This document shows positions 31,502-38,704 of a DNA stretch of 48,041 nt, piece after piece; position 1 is the stretch's first letter, and every line of letters begins with the position of its first letter. The position numbers were made by a program, and so were the translations under genes. The notes under the pieces are model-generated. The model was given only the letters and a program-made list of their open reading frames with translations, made no database searches and was not told where the DNA came from. The stretch lies in NCBI GenBank assembly GCA_035494015.1, contig DATJHJ010000097.1, forward strand, positions 1 to 48,041. The letters run 5' to 3'. This DNA comes from CADCTB01 sp035494015 (GTDB lineage: Bacteria > Actinomycetota > Acidimicrobiia > Acidimicrobiales > AC-14).

Positions 31502-32680
31502 TCAGCTGTCGGGCAGGTCGATCCGGGCCAGCCAGAGGCCCGGCGCGTCGAGCTCCGGTGGCGTCGGCAACTCCCGCTCGGAGTGCCACAGGCGGGCCAG
31601 GCCCTCTTCGCCGGCCCGCTCGACCACGCCCCGCACGAAGTTGGCCCCCCGCTCGTACTGGCCCCGGCTCATCTCCAGCCCGAGCAGCCGGGAGGCGAAG
31701 CGCTCGCCGTCGCCGGCCTCCACCCGCCGCCGCCGCAGGGCCTCCGTGAGCTGGGCGTAGGACGCGATCAGGCCCCGCCCGGTGTTGTCCATCACGTGGT
31801 CGACGTAGCCCTCGATGGTGGCGATCAGGGTCTCGATCCGCACCAGCGTCTCCTGCTGGCGCTGGGAGCGGACGGCGCCCAGCAGGGTCTCGGGGTTGCC
31901 GAGGACGGCCTGCAGCCCGGCCGCATCCGTGGGGTCGAGGTCGCCCAGGCTGGCCTCCAGGGCGGCGGGATCGACCTCGAACCCCCCGACGTACTCGTCG
32001 ATCAGCGCTTCCAGGCGGCCGCGGACGTGGGGGCGGCCGATCACCGCGTGGTGGGTGACCTCGTGCAGGCACACCCACAGGCGCAGGTCGTCGGGGACGA
32101 GGCTCCACTGCTCGGCGAAGGCGTCGATGTTGGCCGGTACGACCAGCAGCTGGTCGGCGGGGCGCCGGGGGAGGGGGAGCCCGTACTGGCCGAAGGCCCG
32201 CCGGGCCAGGTGGCCGAGCATGAAACCCGACTGCATGCCGAGCAGGACAGGGCCCAGCAGCTTGCCCAGATCGCCCAGGAGCTGCGTGGTCGGGTCCACG
32301 GCGTCGTCGTCTCCCTCGTCGCCCGCGCTGGACAAGGACGTGGCCAGCCGCTCGAGGAAGGGGCGGTAGGCCTCCAGGCTGTGTAACGCCCAGTCGCCCC
32401 TGGTCACCGGCAGGATGCTGAGGACCCCGCCGGCGATGGACGTGTCGAGCCCGGTGGCCGCGCTGACCTGGAGGTCGGCCACCCGGACCAGCTCCTCCAG
32501 CCGGATGCGCTCCAATGGATCGACGTTGGGTTCGGGCTGGCCGTCCGTGGCCAGCCACATTGCCGTCTGGCGCCCGACGTCCCAGTTGACCGGGCCCTGG
32601 CGGCTGAACATCCGGGCCAGGTCGCCGAACATCGGCAGGCCTTCGAACGGGTTCCCGCTCTCGGGGCCGGAGCTGCTCAC
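31502..32680 (-). CDS. DUF2342 zinc-dependent metalloprotease-like protein
   Basis: 392 aa, DUF2342 family (found with F420-related genes in actinobacteria). The zinc motif HEVTH is at 206-210 in LWVCLHEVTHHAV. A preceding RRPADQLLVVPANIDAFAEQW and following DEYVGGFEVDP are family blocks, and a Gly/Asp-rich N-terminal 25 residues (SGPESGNPFEGLPMFGDLARMF) complete it. Probably cytoplasmic: no signal peptide. A TACGAT hexamer lies 6 bases before its GTG at 32680. It converges with the MFS gene and is codirectional with HtrA, which lies 53 bases upstream. Confidence 0.88.
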   Translation of the reverse strand: MSSSGPESGNPFEGLPMFGDLARMFSRQGPVNWDVGRQTAMWLATDGQPEPNVDPLERIRLEELVRVADLQVSAATGLDTSIAGGVLSILPVTRGDWALHSLEAYRPFLERLATSLSSAGDEGDDDAVDPTTQLLGDLGKLLGPVLLGMQSGFMLGHLARRAFGQYGLPLPRRPADQLLVVPANIDAFAEQWSLVPDDLRLWVCLHEVTHHAVIGRPHVRGRLEALIDEYVGGFEVDPAALEASLGDLDPTDAAGLQAVLGNPETLLGAVRSQRQQETLVRIETLIATIEGYVDHVMDNTGRGLIASYAQLTEALRRRRVEAGDGERFASRLLGLEMSRGQYERGANFVRGVVERAGEEGLARLWHSERELPTPPELDAPGLWLARIDLPDS

Positions 32681-32686
32681 CGCTGC

Positions 32687-32692
32687 ATCGTA
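32687..32692 (-). promoter_or_regulatory. -10 element for the DUF2342 gene (leaderless)
   Basis: TACGAT on the minus strand, 6 bases before the GTG at 32680. Confidence 0.5.
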
Positions 32693-32733
32693 GGCCCTGG
32701 CCCGCGGCTATCTACATTGCCGCTCTCCGCCGA

Positions 32734-33918
32734 CTATGAGCCCGGCGGGCGCTCGGCGACGGTGACCGTCATGCCGTGGTGCTGGCGGTCCCGGACGACG
32801 TCGAGGGTGACGATGTCGCCCGGGCGGTGGGCGCGCACGGCCACGGCCAGCATGCCGAGCGACATCACCGGGCGACCGTCGACGCCGACGATCACGTCCT
32901 TGGCCGCCAGCCCCGCCCGCTCCGCCGGGCTGTCCGTCCGCACCGTGTCGACCAGCGCCCCGCCTTCGAGCTGCAGGGTCGAGGCGGTGGGCCCATCCAG
33001 GTCGCTGCCCTCCACGCCGAGCCACACCGGGACGACCTTGCCGGTGGCCATCAGCTGCTCGGCCGCGGCCCGGGCCACGTCGATCGGGGTGGCGAAGCCG
33101 AAGCTGTCCGTCGCCCCGTCGGCACCGGCCACCGCGGTGGTGATGCCCACGACCCGCCCGGCCCCGTCGACCAGGGCGCCACCGGAGGAACTGGGGGCGA
33201 TGGGAGCGTCGGTCTGCACCATGTCCATCAGGACGGTGGCGCCGGTGCCGGTCCGCACCGAGCGATGGAGGGCGCTGATCACGCCGACGGTGACGGACGG
33301 GCCGCCGGTGCGGGCCAGGGGCGATCCGATGGCCACGGCCGTCTGGCCGACCTTCAGGTCGGAGGCGGTGCCCAGCTCGGCGACGGGGTAGGGGCCGCCG
33401 TCGATCTTCACCACCGCGGTGTCCGTGTCGGCGTCCGACCCCACGACCTTGCCGGGCACCTCGCGCCCGGTGGCCAGCACCACGGTGATCGCGGTGGCCC
33501 CCTCGACGACGTGGGCATTGGTCAGCACCTGGCCGTCGCTGCGGAAGATGACCCCGGAGCCGCTGGTGCTGCGCCCGGCCTCCACCCTCAGCTGGGTGAT
33601 GGCCGGCCGCACCCGCTCGGCGATCTCGGGCACGTCGGGCGCGGATCCGCTGCCGGCCAGGCCGAGCGAGAGGACACCGCTGCGGTCGACACCGCCCGCG
33701 CCGCCCCGTCCCCCGTCGAGCAGCGACCCGGCGATGACGGCCAGCCCGGTCGAGATCAAGCTGGCGGCCACGGCCGCGGTGAGCCCGACCATCCACAGCT
33801 GGCGGCGCGCCGCCGGCCGCACCGGGCCCATTTCGGACGGGTGCCGCCACACGCGGTCGTCCGGCGGCGGAGGGCGACGGAACTGCTGCGGTTCGTCCTC
33901 CGGATCGACGAACTCCAT
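32734..33918 (-). CDS. HtrA/DegP-like serine protease with PDZ domain
   Basis: 394 aa. A Pro/Arg-rich cytoplasmic start (1-39), one membrane helix (about 45-65), then a trypsin-like domain outside the cell with catalytic His136 (TNAHVV), Asp166 (DTDTAVVK) and Ser245 in APSSSGGAL; the usual APxNPGNSGG loop is altered but Ser-Gly-Gly is kept. A PDZ domain (about 285-390) ends it. It degrades or chaperones misfolded envelope proteins. The ATG at 33918 lies 8 bases after TAAGCT; a GTG directly before it is an alternative. Divergent from moaE. Confidence 0.92.
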   Translation of the reverse strand: MEFVDPEDEPQQFRRPPPPDDRVWRHPSEMGPVRPAARRQLWMVGLTAAVAASLISTGLAVIAGSLLDGGRGGAGGVDRSGVLSLGLAGSGSAPDVPEIAERVRPAITQLRVEAGRSTSGSGVIFRSDGQVLTNAHVVEGATAITVVLATGREVPGKVVGSDADTDTAVVKIDGGPYPVAELGTASDLKVGQTAVAIGSPLARTGGPSVTVGVISALHRSVRTGTGATVLMDMVQTDAPIAPSSSGGALVDGAGRVVGITTAVAGADGATDSFGFATPIDVARAAAEQLMATGKVVPVWLGVEGSDLDGPTASTLQLEGGALVDTVRTDSPAERAGLAAKDVIVGVDGRPVMSLGMLAVAVRAHRPGDIVTLDVVRDRQHHGMTVTVAERPPGS

Positions 33919-33926
33919 CACTCAGG

Positions 33927-33932
33927 AGCTTA
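33927..33932 (-). promoter_or_regulatory. -10 element for the HtrA gene (leaderless)
   Basis: TAAGCT on the minus strand, 8 bases before the ATG at 33918 (5 before the GTG at 33921). Confidence 0.45.
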
Positions 33933-33968
33933 CGCACCGGTTTCCGCCGTGGGGCCTCGCCCCCCCGG

Positions 33969-33974
33969 TACGAT
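33969..33974 (+). promoter_or_regulatory. -10 element for moaE (leaderless)
   Basis: TACGAT, 7 bases before the GTG at 33982. Confidence 0.5.
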
Positions 33975-33981
33975 TCCAGGC

Positions 33982-34458
33982 GTGGGCCTCGACCCCCCGA
34001 ACGGCCGGGACGACTGGGTGGGCGTCACCGCGGCCCCGCTGCCGCTGGCCGAGGTGGCCGCGTTCGTCGACCGGGCCGACTGCGGCGGGACCGTGGTGTT
34101 CACCGGAACGGTGCGCGACCACTCCGAAGGGCGGCCGGCTGTCGTGTCCCTGGAGTACGAGGCCTACGAGGAAGAGGTGACGCCCCGGCTGGCCGCCATC
34201 GCCGCCGAGGCCAGGGCGCGCTGGCCGGACCTGGGCCGCCTCGTCCTGCTCCACCGCACCGGGCTGCTCGGGGTGGGCGAGGCCTCGGTGGTCGTCGCCG
34301 CGTCGGCGCCCCACCGGGCGGAGGCGTTCGACGCCGCCCGCTTCTGCATCGACACGGTCAAGTCGTCCGCTCCGATCTGGAAGCGTGAGGCGTGGGCCGG
34401 GGGCGAGGACTGGTCGGCGTGCGCCCACCCCGTCGCCGAGGTGCCGCGTCAGAGATGA
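33982..34458 (+). CDS. moaE: Molybdopterin synthase catalytic subunit
   Basis: 158 aa. MoaE, with MoaD-thiocarboxylate, inserts the dithiolene sulfurs into precursor Z of the molybdenum cofactor. Seen: CGGTVVFTGTVRDHSEGRPAV, LEYEAYEEEVTPRL, HRTGLLGVGEASVVVAASA-type centre and the active-site lysines in TVKSSAPIWKREAW. Neither moaD nor other moa genes are in the window, so MoaD must be supplied elsewhere. A TACGAT hexamer 7 bases before the GTG at 33982 supports a leaderless start; a longer upstream frame runs antisense to HtrA. The small membrane gene follows after 7 bases. Confidence 0.92.
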   Translation: MGLDPPNGRDDWVGVTAAPLPLAEVAAFVDRADCGGTVVFTGTVRDHSEGRPAVVSLEYEAYEEEVTPRLAAIAAEARARWPDLGRLVLLHRTGLLGVGEASVVVAASAPHRAEAFDAARFCIDTVKSSAPIWKREAWAGGEDWSACAHPVAEVPRQR

Positions 34459-34465
34459 TGCCCAC

Positions 34466-34696
34466 GTGAACGCCCTCGTCTTCCTTGGCATTGCCGCCGG
34501 GCTGAGCCTGCTCGGGTGCGGCGTCCTGTGGCTGCGCCACCGCACGCCCCAGACCATGGACGCCCACATCCGGGACTTCGCCCGCGAGCTGGAGGCCCTG
34601 GCCCCCGAACCGCCGCCGCCCGCCCCGCGGCCGCGCCGCCCGCCGGCGCCGCCCGGACCGCGGCCCCGGCCGCCACAGGGGAGGCCTCCTGGCTAG
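34466..34696 (+). CDS. Small membrane protein with Pro-rich tail, upstream of mreB
   Basis: 76 aa. One N-terminal helix (residues 3-22, ALVFLGIAAGLSLLGCGVLWL) then an Arg/Pro-rich tail (about 48-76, PPPPAPRPRRPPAPPGP). The GTG at 34466 gives this form; the GATGAT upstream is a weak -10. Its end overlaps the proposed mreB start by 8 bases, so the two are coupled, and it is a candidate partner of the cytoskeletal gene. Not a known family. Confidence 0.6.
   Translation: MNALVFLGIAAGLSLLGCGVLWLRHRTPQTMDAHIRDFARELEALAPEPPPPAPRPRRPPAPPGPRPRPPQGRPPG
34678..34684 (+). promoter_or_regulatory. Shine-Dalgarno that sets a CTG start for mreB
   Basis: GGGGAGG with 4 bases (CCTC) to the CTG at 34689. It is one of the strongest ribosome binding sites in the window and has no ATG, GTG or TTG after it in the mreB frame. 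Confidence 0.55.
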
Positions 34697-35693
34697 GGAC
34701 CTGGCCATCGACCTGGGCACGGCCAACACGCTGGTCTACGCCAAGGGCCGGGGGATCGTCCTGAACGAGCCCACCGTCATCGCCCTCAACGTCGAGACCC
34801 ACGACGTGCTGGCCATGGGCCACCAGGCGTGGCAGATGATCGGTCGCACCCCCGGTTACATACAAGCGGTTCGACCGCTCCGGCAAGGGGCCATCACCGA
34901 CTTCGAGATCACCCAGCGCATGATCCGCCTGCTGTTGCAGCGGGCCGGTCTCAGCCGGTTCCAGCGACCGCGGGTGCTGCTGTGCGTCCCGTCGGCCATC
35001 ACCGAGGTCGAGCGGCGGGCGGTGAAGGAGGCGGCCCGCCAGGCCGGGGCCATGGACGCCCAGCTGGTCGCCCAACCCATGGCCGCAGCCATCGGGGCCG
35101 GCCTGCCCATCCACGAGCCCCTCGGCAACATGATCGTCGACATCGGGGGTGGCACGTCCGAGACGGCGATGATCTCCCTCGGCGGCATCGTCGCCCTGGA
35201 GGCCATCCGCATCGGCTCGTTCGACATCGATGCGTCGATCCAGGCCTTCGTGCGCCGGGAGTACGGCATGGCCATCGGCGAGCGGACGGCGGAGGAGATC
35301 AAGCTGGCCATCGGGTCGGCCTACCCGGTGGCCGACGACGTGAAGGCCGAGGTCCGGGGGCGCGACCTGATGAGCGGGCTGCCCAAGACGGCCATCCTGT
35401 CGCCGGAGGAGATCCGCGACGCCATCGACGAGAACGTGCGGGCCATCTGCGAATCGGTTGTGAAGTGCCTCGGCCACGCCCCGCCCGAGCTGGCCCAGGA
35501 TCTCATCCGCCAGGGCATCCACCTGGTCGGGGGCGGGGCCATGCTGCGTGGGTTCGACCAGCGCCTGGCCGACGAGACCGAGCTGCCCGTCCACCTGGTC
35601 GACGCCCCGCTGGAGTGCGTGGTCCTCGGCGCCGGCAAGTGCCTGGAGGCCTTCGAGTCGCTGAAGGTCCTCTTCATGGGGGCCGAGCGCTAA
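34689..35693 (+). CDS. mreB: MreB-like actin-type cytoskeletal protein
   Basis: About 334 aa, the normal length for MreB, which forms membrane-bound filaments that guide wall synthesis. Actin-fold motifs: phosphate 1 DLGTANTLVYA, phosphate 2 DIGGGTSETAM, and adenosine GGGAMLRGFDQRL. In this frame an in-frame stop lies at 34503-34505 and no ATG, GTG or TTG occurs until GTG at 34806, which would remove phosphate 1; the only sensible start is CTG at 34689, giving ARDLAIDLGTANT after the start residue as in other MreBs, with GGGGAGG 4 bases upstream. No mreC, mreD, pbp2 or rodA follows. Confidence 0.9.
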   Translation: MARDLAIDLGTANTLVYAKGRGIVLNEPTVIALNVETHDVLAMGHQAWQMIGRTPGYIQAVRPLRQGAITDFEITQRMIRLLLQRAGLSRFQRPRVLLCVPSAITEVERRAVKEAARQAGAMDAQLVAQPMAAAIGAGLPIHEPLGNMIVDIGGGTSETAMISLGGIVALEAIRIGSFDIDASIQAFVRREYGMAIGERTAEEIKLAIGSAYPVADDVKAEVRGRDLMSGLPKTAILSPEEIRDAIDENVRAICESVVKCLGHAPPELAQDLIRQGIHLVGGGAMLRGFDQRLADETELPVHLVDAPLECVVLGAGKCLEAFESLKVLFMGAER

Positions 35694-35697
35694 TGGT

Positions 35698-36288
35698 CTA
35701 GGACGCAGTCAGATCCTCGGCGGCTTGGCGGACCTGCCAGTCGCGGTCCTCCAGCGCCCGGGCCAGGGCGGCGTCGACCTCGGGCCCGGCGAACGGGGCC
35801 AGGGCGATGACGGCACGGCGGCGGATGGCCGGCTTGTCCCGGGTCGCGGCCAGGATGGCCGCCAGCCCCCGCTCGTCGCCGACGGCGCCCAGGGCGGCGA
35901 CCGCCGCCTCCCGGCACAGCGGGTCGTCGTGGCTGCCGGCCACCTCGGCCAGGGCGGGGACGGCGCCGGCGGCGGCCTCGCCCCGCTCGCCGAGCGCCCA
36001 CGCCGCCACTTCCACGACGCCGTCATCGGGATCGGCCAGCATCGGGATGAGGTCGACCTCGGCCAGGGGGATGGCGACCCGGCAGGCCCGGCGGCGCACG
36101 ACCGGGTCGGCGTCGGCCAACGCGGCGGCGACGTCGCCAGCGGCGGCCTGGCCGAGGCGGGCGAGGGCGCCCAACGCCGTGGCCCGCACCGCCGGGTCAG
36201 GGTCGGCGAGCAGGGCGCGGGCCTGGCGGGCGTCCCCGGCGTGGCCGGCGACGGCGGCCTGCCGGCGGCGGTCAGGGGGGGAAGGCAC
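35698..36288 (-). CDS. HEAT-repeat protein
   Basis: About 196 aa, composed of repeating helix pairs with the DPDPAVRATALGALARLG pattern: segments around residues 30-60, 61-92, 93-128, 129-160 and 161-193 (EDRDWQVRQAAEDL). These alpha-solenoid HEAT/PBS-lyase-like repeats are protein-binding scaffolds; no enzyme function is indicated. The GTG at 36288 is the most likely start; the frame is open beyond it only through the sortase promoter region. It converges with mreB, with 4 bases between stops, and is divergent from the sortase gene. Confidence 0.75.
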   Translation of the reverse strand: MPSPPDRRRQAAVAGHAGDARQARALLADPDPAVRATALGALARLGQAAAGDVAAALADADPVVRRRACRVAIPLAEVDLIPMLADPDDGVVEVAAWALGERGEAAAGAVPALAEVAGSHDDPLCREAAVAALGAVGDERGLAAILAATRDKPAIRRRAVIALAPFAGPEVDAALARALEDRDWQVRQAAEDLTAS

Positions 36289-36293
36289 GGGCC

Positions 36294-36299
36294 TATGCT
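36294..36299 (+). promoter_or_regulatory. -10 element for the sortase gene (leaderless)
   Basis: TATGCT, 7 bases before the GTG at 36307. The ATG at 36295 is inside this hexamer and is therefore not the start. Confidence 0.5.
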
Positions 36300-36306
36300 C
36301 TCGCAC

Positions 36307-36927
36307 GTGCGCGGCCGGTCCCTGGTCGTCCCGGCGGTCCTCCTGGTCGCCGCGGCCTGTGCCGCTCCTTCCTCGCCCCGTCCGGCGGCGCCCGTCCCGG
36401 TCCCGGTGGCTCCGGCGCCGGTCCTGCCCGTCCCGCCGGTGCCGGCGGTGACCGGCGCCGACCCCACCGCCCCGGTGCCCGGCCCGCCCCTGCCGGTGCC
36501 GGTGGTCATCCCCGCCGACTCCTACGCCCCCGAGCGGGTCATGGAGATCGGGACCATGGAGATCCCGGCCATCGGCCTGACCCACCGGATCTACGACGGC
36601 GTCACCCTGCACAACATCGACCGTGGCCCCAGCCACTGGACCGGCTCCGCCCTGCCCGGCCAGATGGGCAACGCCGTGTTCGCCGGTCACCGGACCAGCA
36701 ACGACCAGCCCTTCCGGCGCATCGACGAGTTGGTCCCCGGCGACAAGGTGTTCTTCACCGTCGGCGGTGTCCGCACGACCTACCGGGTCACCGGCCACCT
36801 CGTCGTCACGCCCGCCGACGATTGGATCGCCAACCAGTCGACGGCGTACACGGCCACGCTCTACGCCTGCCACCCACTCGGCTCGACCGCCGAGCGCTAC
36901 GTCGTCCAGCTGGCGATGGAGGGGTAG
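36307..36927 (+). CDS. Sortase (class E/F-like)
   Basis: 206 aa. A hydrophobic N-terminus (7-18; LLVAAAC, possible lipid attachment at Cys18) and a Pro/Val-rich stretch (20-68) lead to a sortase barrel. The catalytic triad is in place: His128 (FAGHRTS), Cys188 (TLYACHP), Arg197 (AERYVV). Sortases join surface proteins to the wall by cutting at a sorting motif. No sorted substrate with an LPxTG-like tail is evident nearby. The GTG at 36307 is used, since ATG 36295 sits in the -10 element. The protein begins VRGRSLVV. Confidence 0.85.
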   Translation: MRGRSLVVPAVLLVAAACAAPSSPRPAAPVPVPVAPAPVLPVPPVPAVTGADPTAPVPGPPLPVPVVIPADSYAPERVMEIGTMEIPAIGLTHRIYDGVTLHNIDRGPSHWTGSALPGQMGNAVFAGHRTSNDQPFRRIDELVPGDKVFFTVGGVRTTYRVTGHLVVTPADDWIANQSTAYTATLYACHPLGSTAERYVVQLAMEG

Positions 36928-36936
36928 GGGTACCGG

Positions 36937-37395
36937 TCAGCCGGTGGCGCTGCGGATGAGCAGGGCGGCCCCCACCAGGACGCCGCCCACGGCGAGGGCG
37001 AGCAGCGCGCCGAGCACGCCCACGAGCACGACCAGCGCCACGCCCGAGCGGATCCGCACCCACAGGGTGGTCGGGGCCGCGGGGAGGACACGGAGCCGCA
37101 TGGCGTCCGAGTCTGGCAGGGCGAGCGCCGGTCCCGCCGGGATCCCGACCTGGGCGACCGGTGGCCCAGGGCTCGGGCGGGCCGCACGGCGCGGGGCGGG
37201 CTCGGCGACCGCCGCAGCAGCCGCGGCAGCCGCAGCGCGGCGATCGCGCTTGCTCGGCTTGGCCGGCTTCCGCGGTTTGGCGCGGGCGGTAGCTCGCGGG
37301 ACCGTGGCAGGCTGGTCGGGCCCGTTGAGGGCGACGTAAAGCACGGCGGCGATCGTCGCCGCAACCACTCCGAAGCTCACGAGGAACGTGAACAC
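36937..37395 (-). CDS. Small membrane protein with basic Ala/Lys/Arg linker
   Basis: About 152 aa. An N-terminal helix (residues 2-24, FTFLVSFGVVAATIAAVLYVAL), a strongly basic and Ala-rich cytoplasmic stretch (about 35-65), then a Pro-rich part and a C-terminal hydrophobic helix (about 125-149, VALVVLVGVLGALLALAVGG). No family recognised. The GTG at 37395 was chosen because it starts just before the first helix; a TAGAAT hexamer lies 10 bases upstream. With this start the gene overlaps the divergent Lon-like gene by 8 bases. Confidence 0.55.
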   Translation of the reverse strand: MFTFLVSFGVVAATIAAVLYVALNGPDQPATVPRATARAKPRKPAKPSKRDRRAAAAAAAAAVAEPAPRRAARPSPGPPVAQVGIPAGPALALPDSDAMRLRVLPAAPTTLWVRIRSGVALVVLVGVLGALLALAVGGVLVGAALLIRSATG

Positions 37396-38488
37396 GACCG
37401 AGCCGATTCTACCGTCGACATCCGGGGACAAACCCTCGGGCCCGACCGCGTCGGGGCGCCCCAACCGCCCCTGGGTCATCGCCCTCGTGGTCGTCAGCCT
37501 GGTCCTTGCCGGCCTCGGCGTCATTGCCCGGTACGTCCAACTCCCCTACGACACCCTGGCCCCGGGGAGCGCCCGAGCAGTCAACTCGGCCATCGAGGTC
37601 AAGGGCCACCCCACGTACCCCCCGGAGGGCAAGGTCCTCTACATCACCGTCTCCGTGCGCGAGCGGGTGAACCCGTACGAGGCCTTGGCCGGATGGCTCG
37701 ACCCCGCCACCGACGTCATCCCCGAGACCGAGGTGCGAGGCACCGTCCCGCCGGACCAATACGAGCGGATGAACATCGAGGCCATGGCCGACTCCAAGAC
37801 CACCGCCGAGGTCCTGGCCCTGCGCCAGCTGGGCATCACCGACCTGGGCGTGGGCGCCGAGGTGGTCGAGGCCCAGGCCGGGCTGCCGGCGGCCGCCGTG
37901 CTCAAGGCCAACGACGTGATCGTCGCCATCGACGGCAAGCCGGTGAGCACCAGCGGCGACGCGGTGACGGCCATCAAGGCCCACGCCCCGGGCGACCAGC
38001 TGCGACTGCAGATCCGGCGCGACGACGGGCCCCCCACGGAAGTCACCGCCACTCTGGGCAAGGGCGACGACGGCAAGGCCCTGTTGGGAGTGCGCCTGTC
38101 CACCAAGATCAAGCTCCCGTTCGACATCAACATCGACTCCGGGCGGGTCGTCGGCCCCTCCGCCGGCCTGGCCTACAGCCTCGAGCTCCTCGACCTGTTG
38201 ACCCCGGGCGAGCTGACCGGTGGGTCCTCGGTGGCGGCCACCGGCGAGCTGCTGACCGACGGCACCGTCGGGCCCATCGGCGGCATCGCCCAGAAGACCG
38301 TCACCGTCCGCCGGGCCGGGGCCAAGGTCTTCCTCGTCCCCAAGCAGAACGAGGCCGAGGCCCGGGCCCACGCCGGCAGCAAGCTCCAGATCCGGGGCGT
38401 GAGCAGCTTCGACGAGGCCCTCCAGGTCCTCGGCTCCCTGGCCGGCAGCAACGCCCTCGCCCTAGGCAAGCCCAAGCCGGGCGCCTAA
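37388..38488 (+). CDS. Lon-like (YlbL-type) PDZ serine protease
   Basis: 366 aa. One membrane helix (about 29-48), an extracellular PDZ domain (about 155-220) and a C-terminal S16 Lon-type proteolytic domain with Ser258 (VVGPSAG) and Lys303 (GGIAQKTVT) forming the catalytic Ser-Lys dyad; there is no ATPase. Such YlbL-type proteins cut membrane or secreted proteins. The GTG at 37388 follows GAGGAAC; no other start exists before the helix. It is divergent from the small membrane protein and ends just before a palindrome at 38499. Confidence 0.9.
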   Translation: MNTTEPILPSTSGDKPSGPTASGRPNRPWVIALVVVSLVLAGLGVIARYVQLPYDTLAPGSARAVNSAIEVKGHPTYPPEGKVLYITVSVRERVNPYEALAGWLDPATDVIPETEVRGTVPPDQYERMNIEAMADSKTTAEVLALRQLGITDLGVGAEVVEAQAGLPAAAVLKANDVIVAIDGKPVSTSGDAVTAIKAHAPGDQLRLQIRRDDGPPTEVTATLGKGDDGKALLGVRLSTKIKLPFDINIDSGRVVGPSAGLAYSLELLDLLTPGELTGGSSVAATGELLTDGTVGPIGGIAQKTVTVRRAGAKVFLVPKQNEAEARAHAGSKLQIRGVSSFDEALQVLGSLAGSNALALGKPKPGA

Positions 38489-38498
38489 CCCCCCGTTC

Positions 38499-38538
38499 TG
38501 GCTGCAGTTACCAGCCATCCGGCGGGTAACTGCAGCCA
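38499..38538. repeat. 14-bp-arm palindromic element
   Basis: Perfect arms TGGCTGCAGTTACC (38499-38512) and its complement (38525-38538), loop 12; flanking GTT and AAC extend the symmetry. It lies 10 bases past the stop of the Lon-like gene. No U-tract, so it may be a terminator or a REP-like element. Confidence 0.6.
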
Positions 38539-38599
38539 AAACGCAGGGGCGGGGCAAGACAGTGACGGTCCGGCCACGGTAAGTGGGGGGCGGGCGCAG

Positions 38600-38605
38600 T
38601 AGGAT
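38600..38605 (+). promoter_or_regulatory. -10 element upstream of the histidine kinase
   Basis: TAGGAT; a transcript would have a leader of about 93 bases that contains an 18-codon reading frame. Confidence 0.35.
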
Positions 38606-38645
38606 TGAGCAGAACGTCCGTCGCCGCCGGGGTCCGAGGTTGCCG

Positions 38646-38702
38646 ATGACCGCATCCACGCTCGTGGCCCTTGTGCCCTTGCCCGCGGGCGAGGCGGCAT
38701 AG
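38646..38702 (+). CDS. Possible 18-aa leader peptide
   Basis: ATG to TAG encoding MTASTLVALVPLPAGEAA, ending 2 bases before the histidine kinase ATG. It sits inside the predicted leader and could couple translation. Evidence is only position and length; the codons are not biased toward rare amino acids. Confidence 0.2.
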   Translation: MTASTLVALVPLPAGEAA

Positions 38703-38704
38703 GG

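Noticed and set aside
32776..33981. Upstream extension of moaE over the HtrA gene
   Set aside because: Antisense to HtrA; the MoaE family part begins at the GTG 33982.
36295..36306. ATG at 36295 as the sortase start
   Set aside because: It lies inside the TATGCT -10 element; the GTG at 36307 fits the local leaderless pattern.
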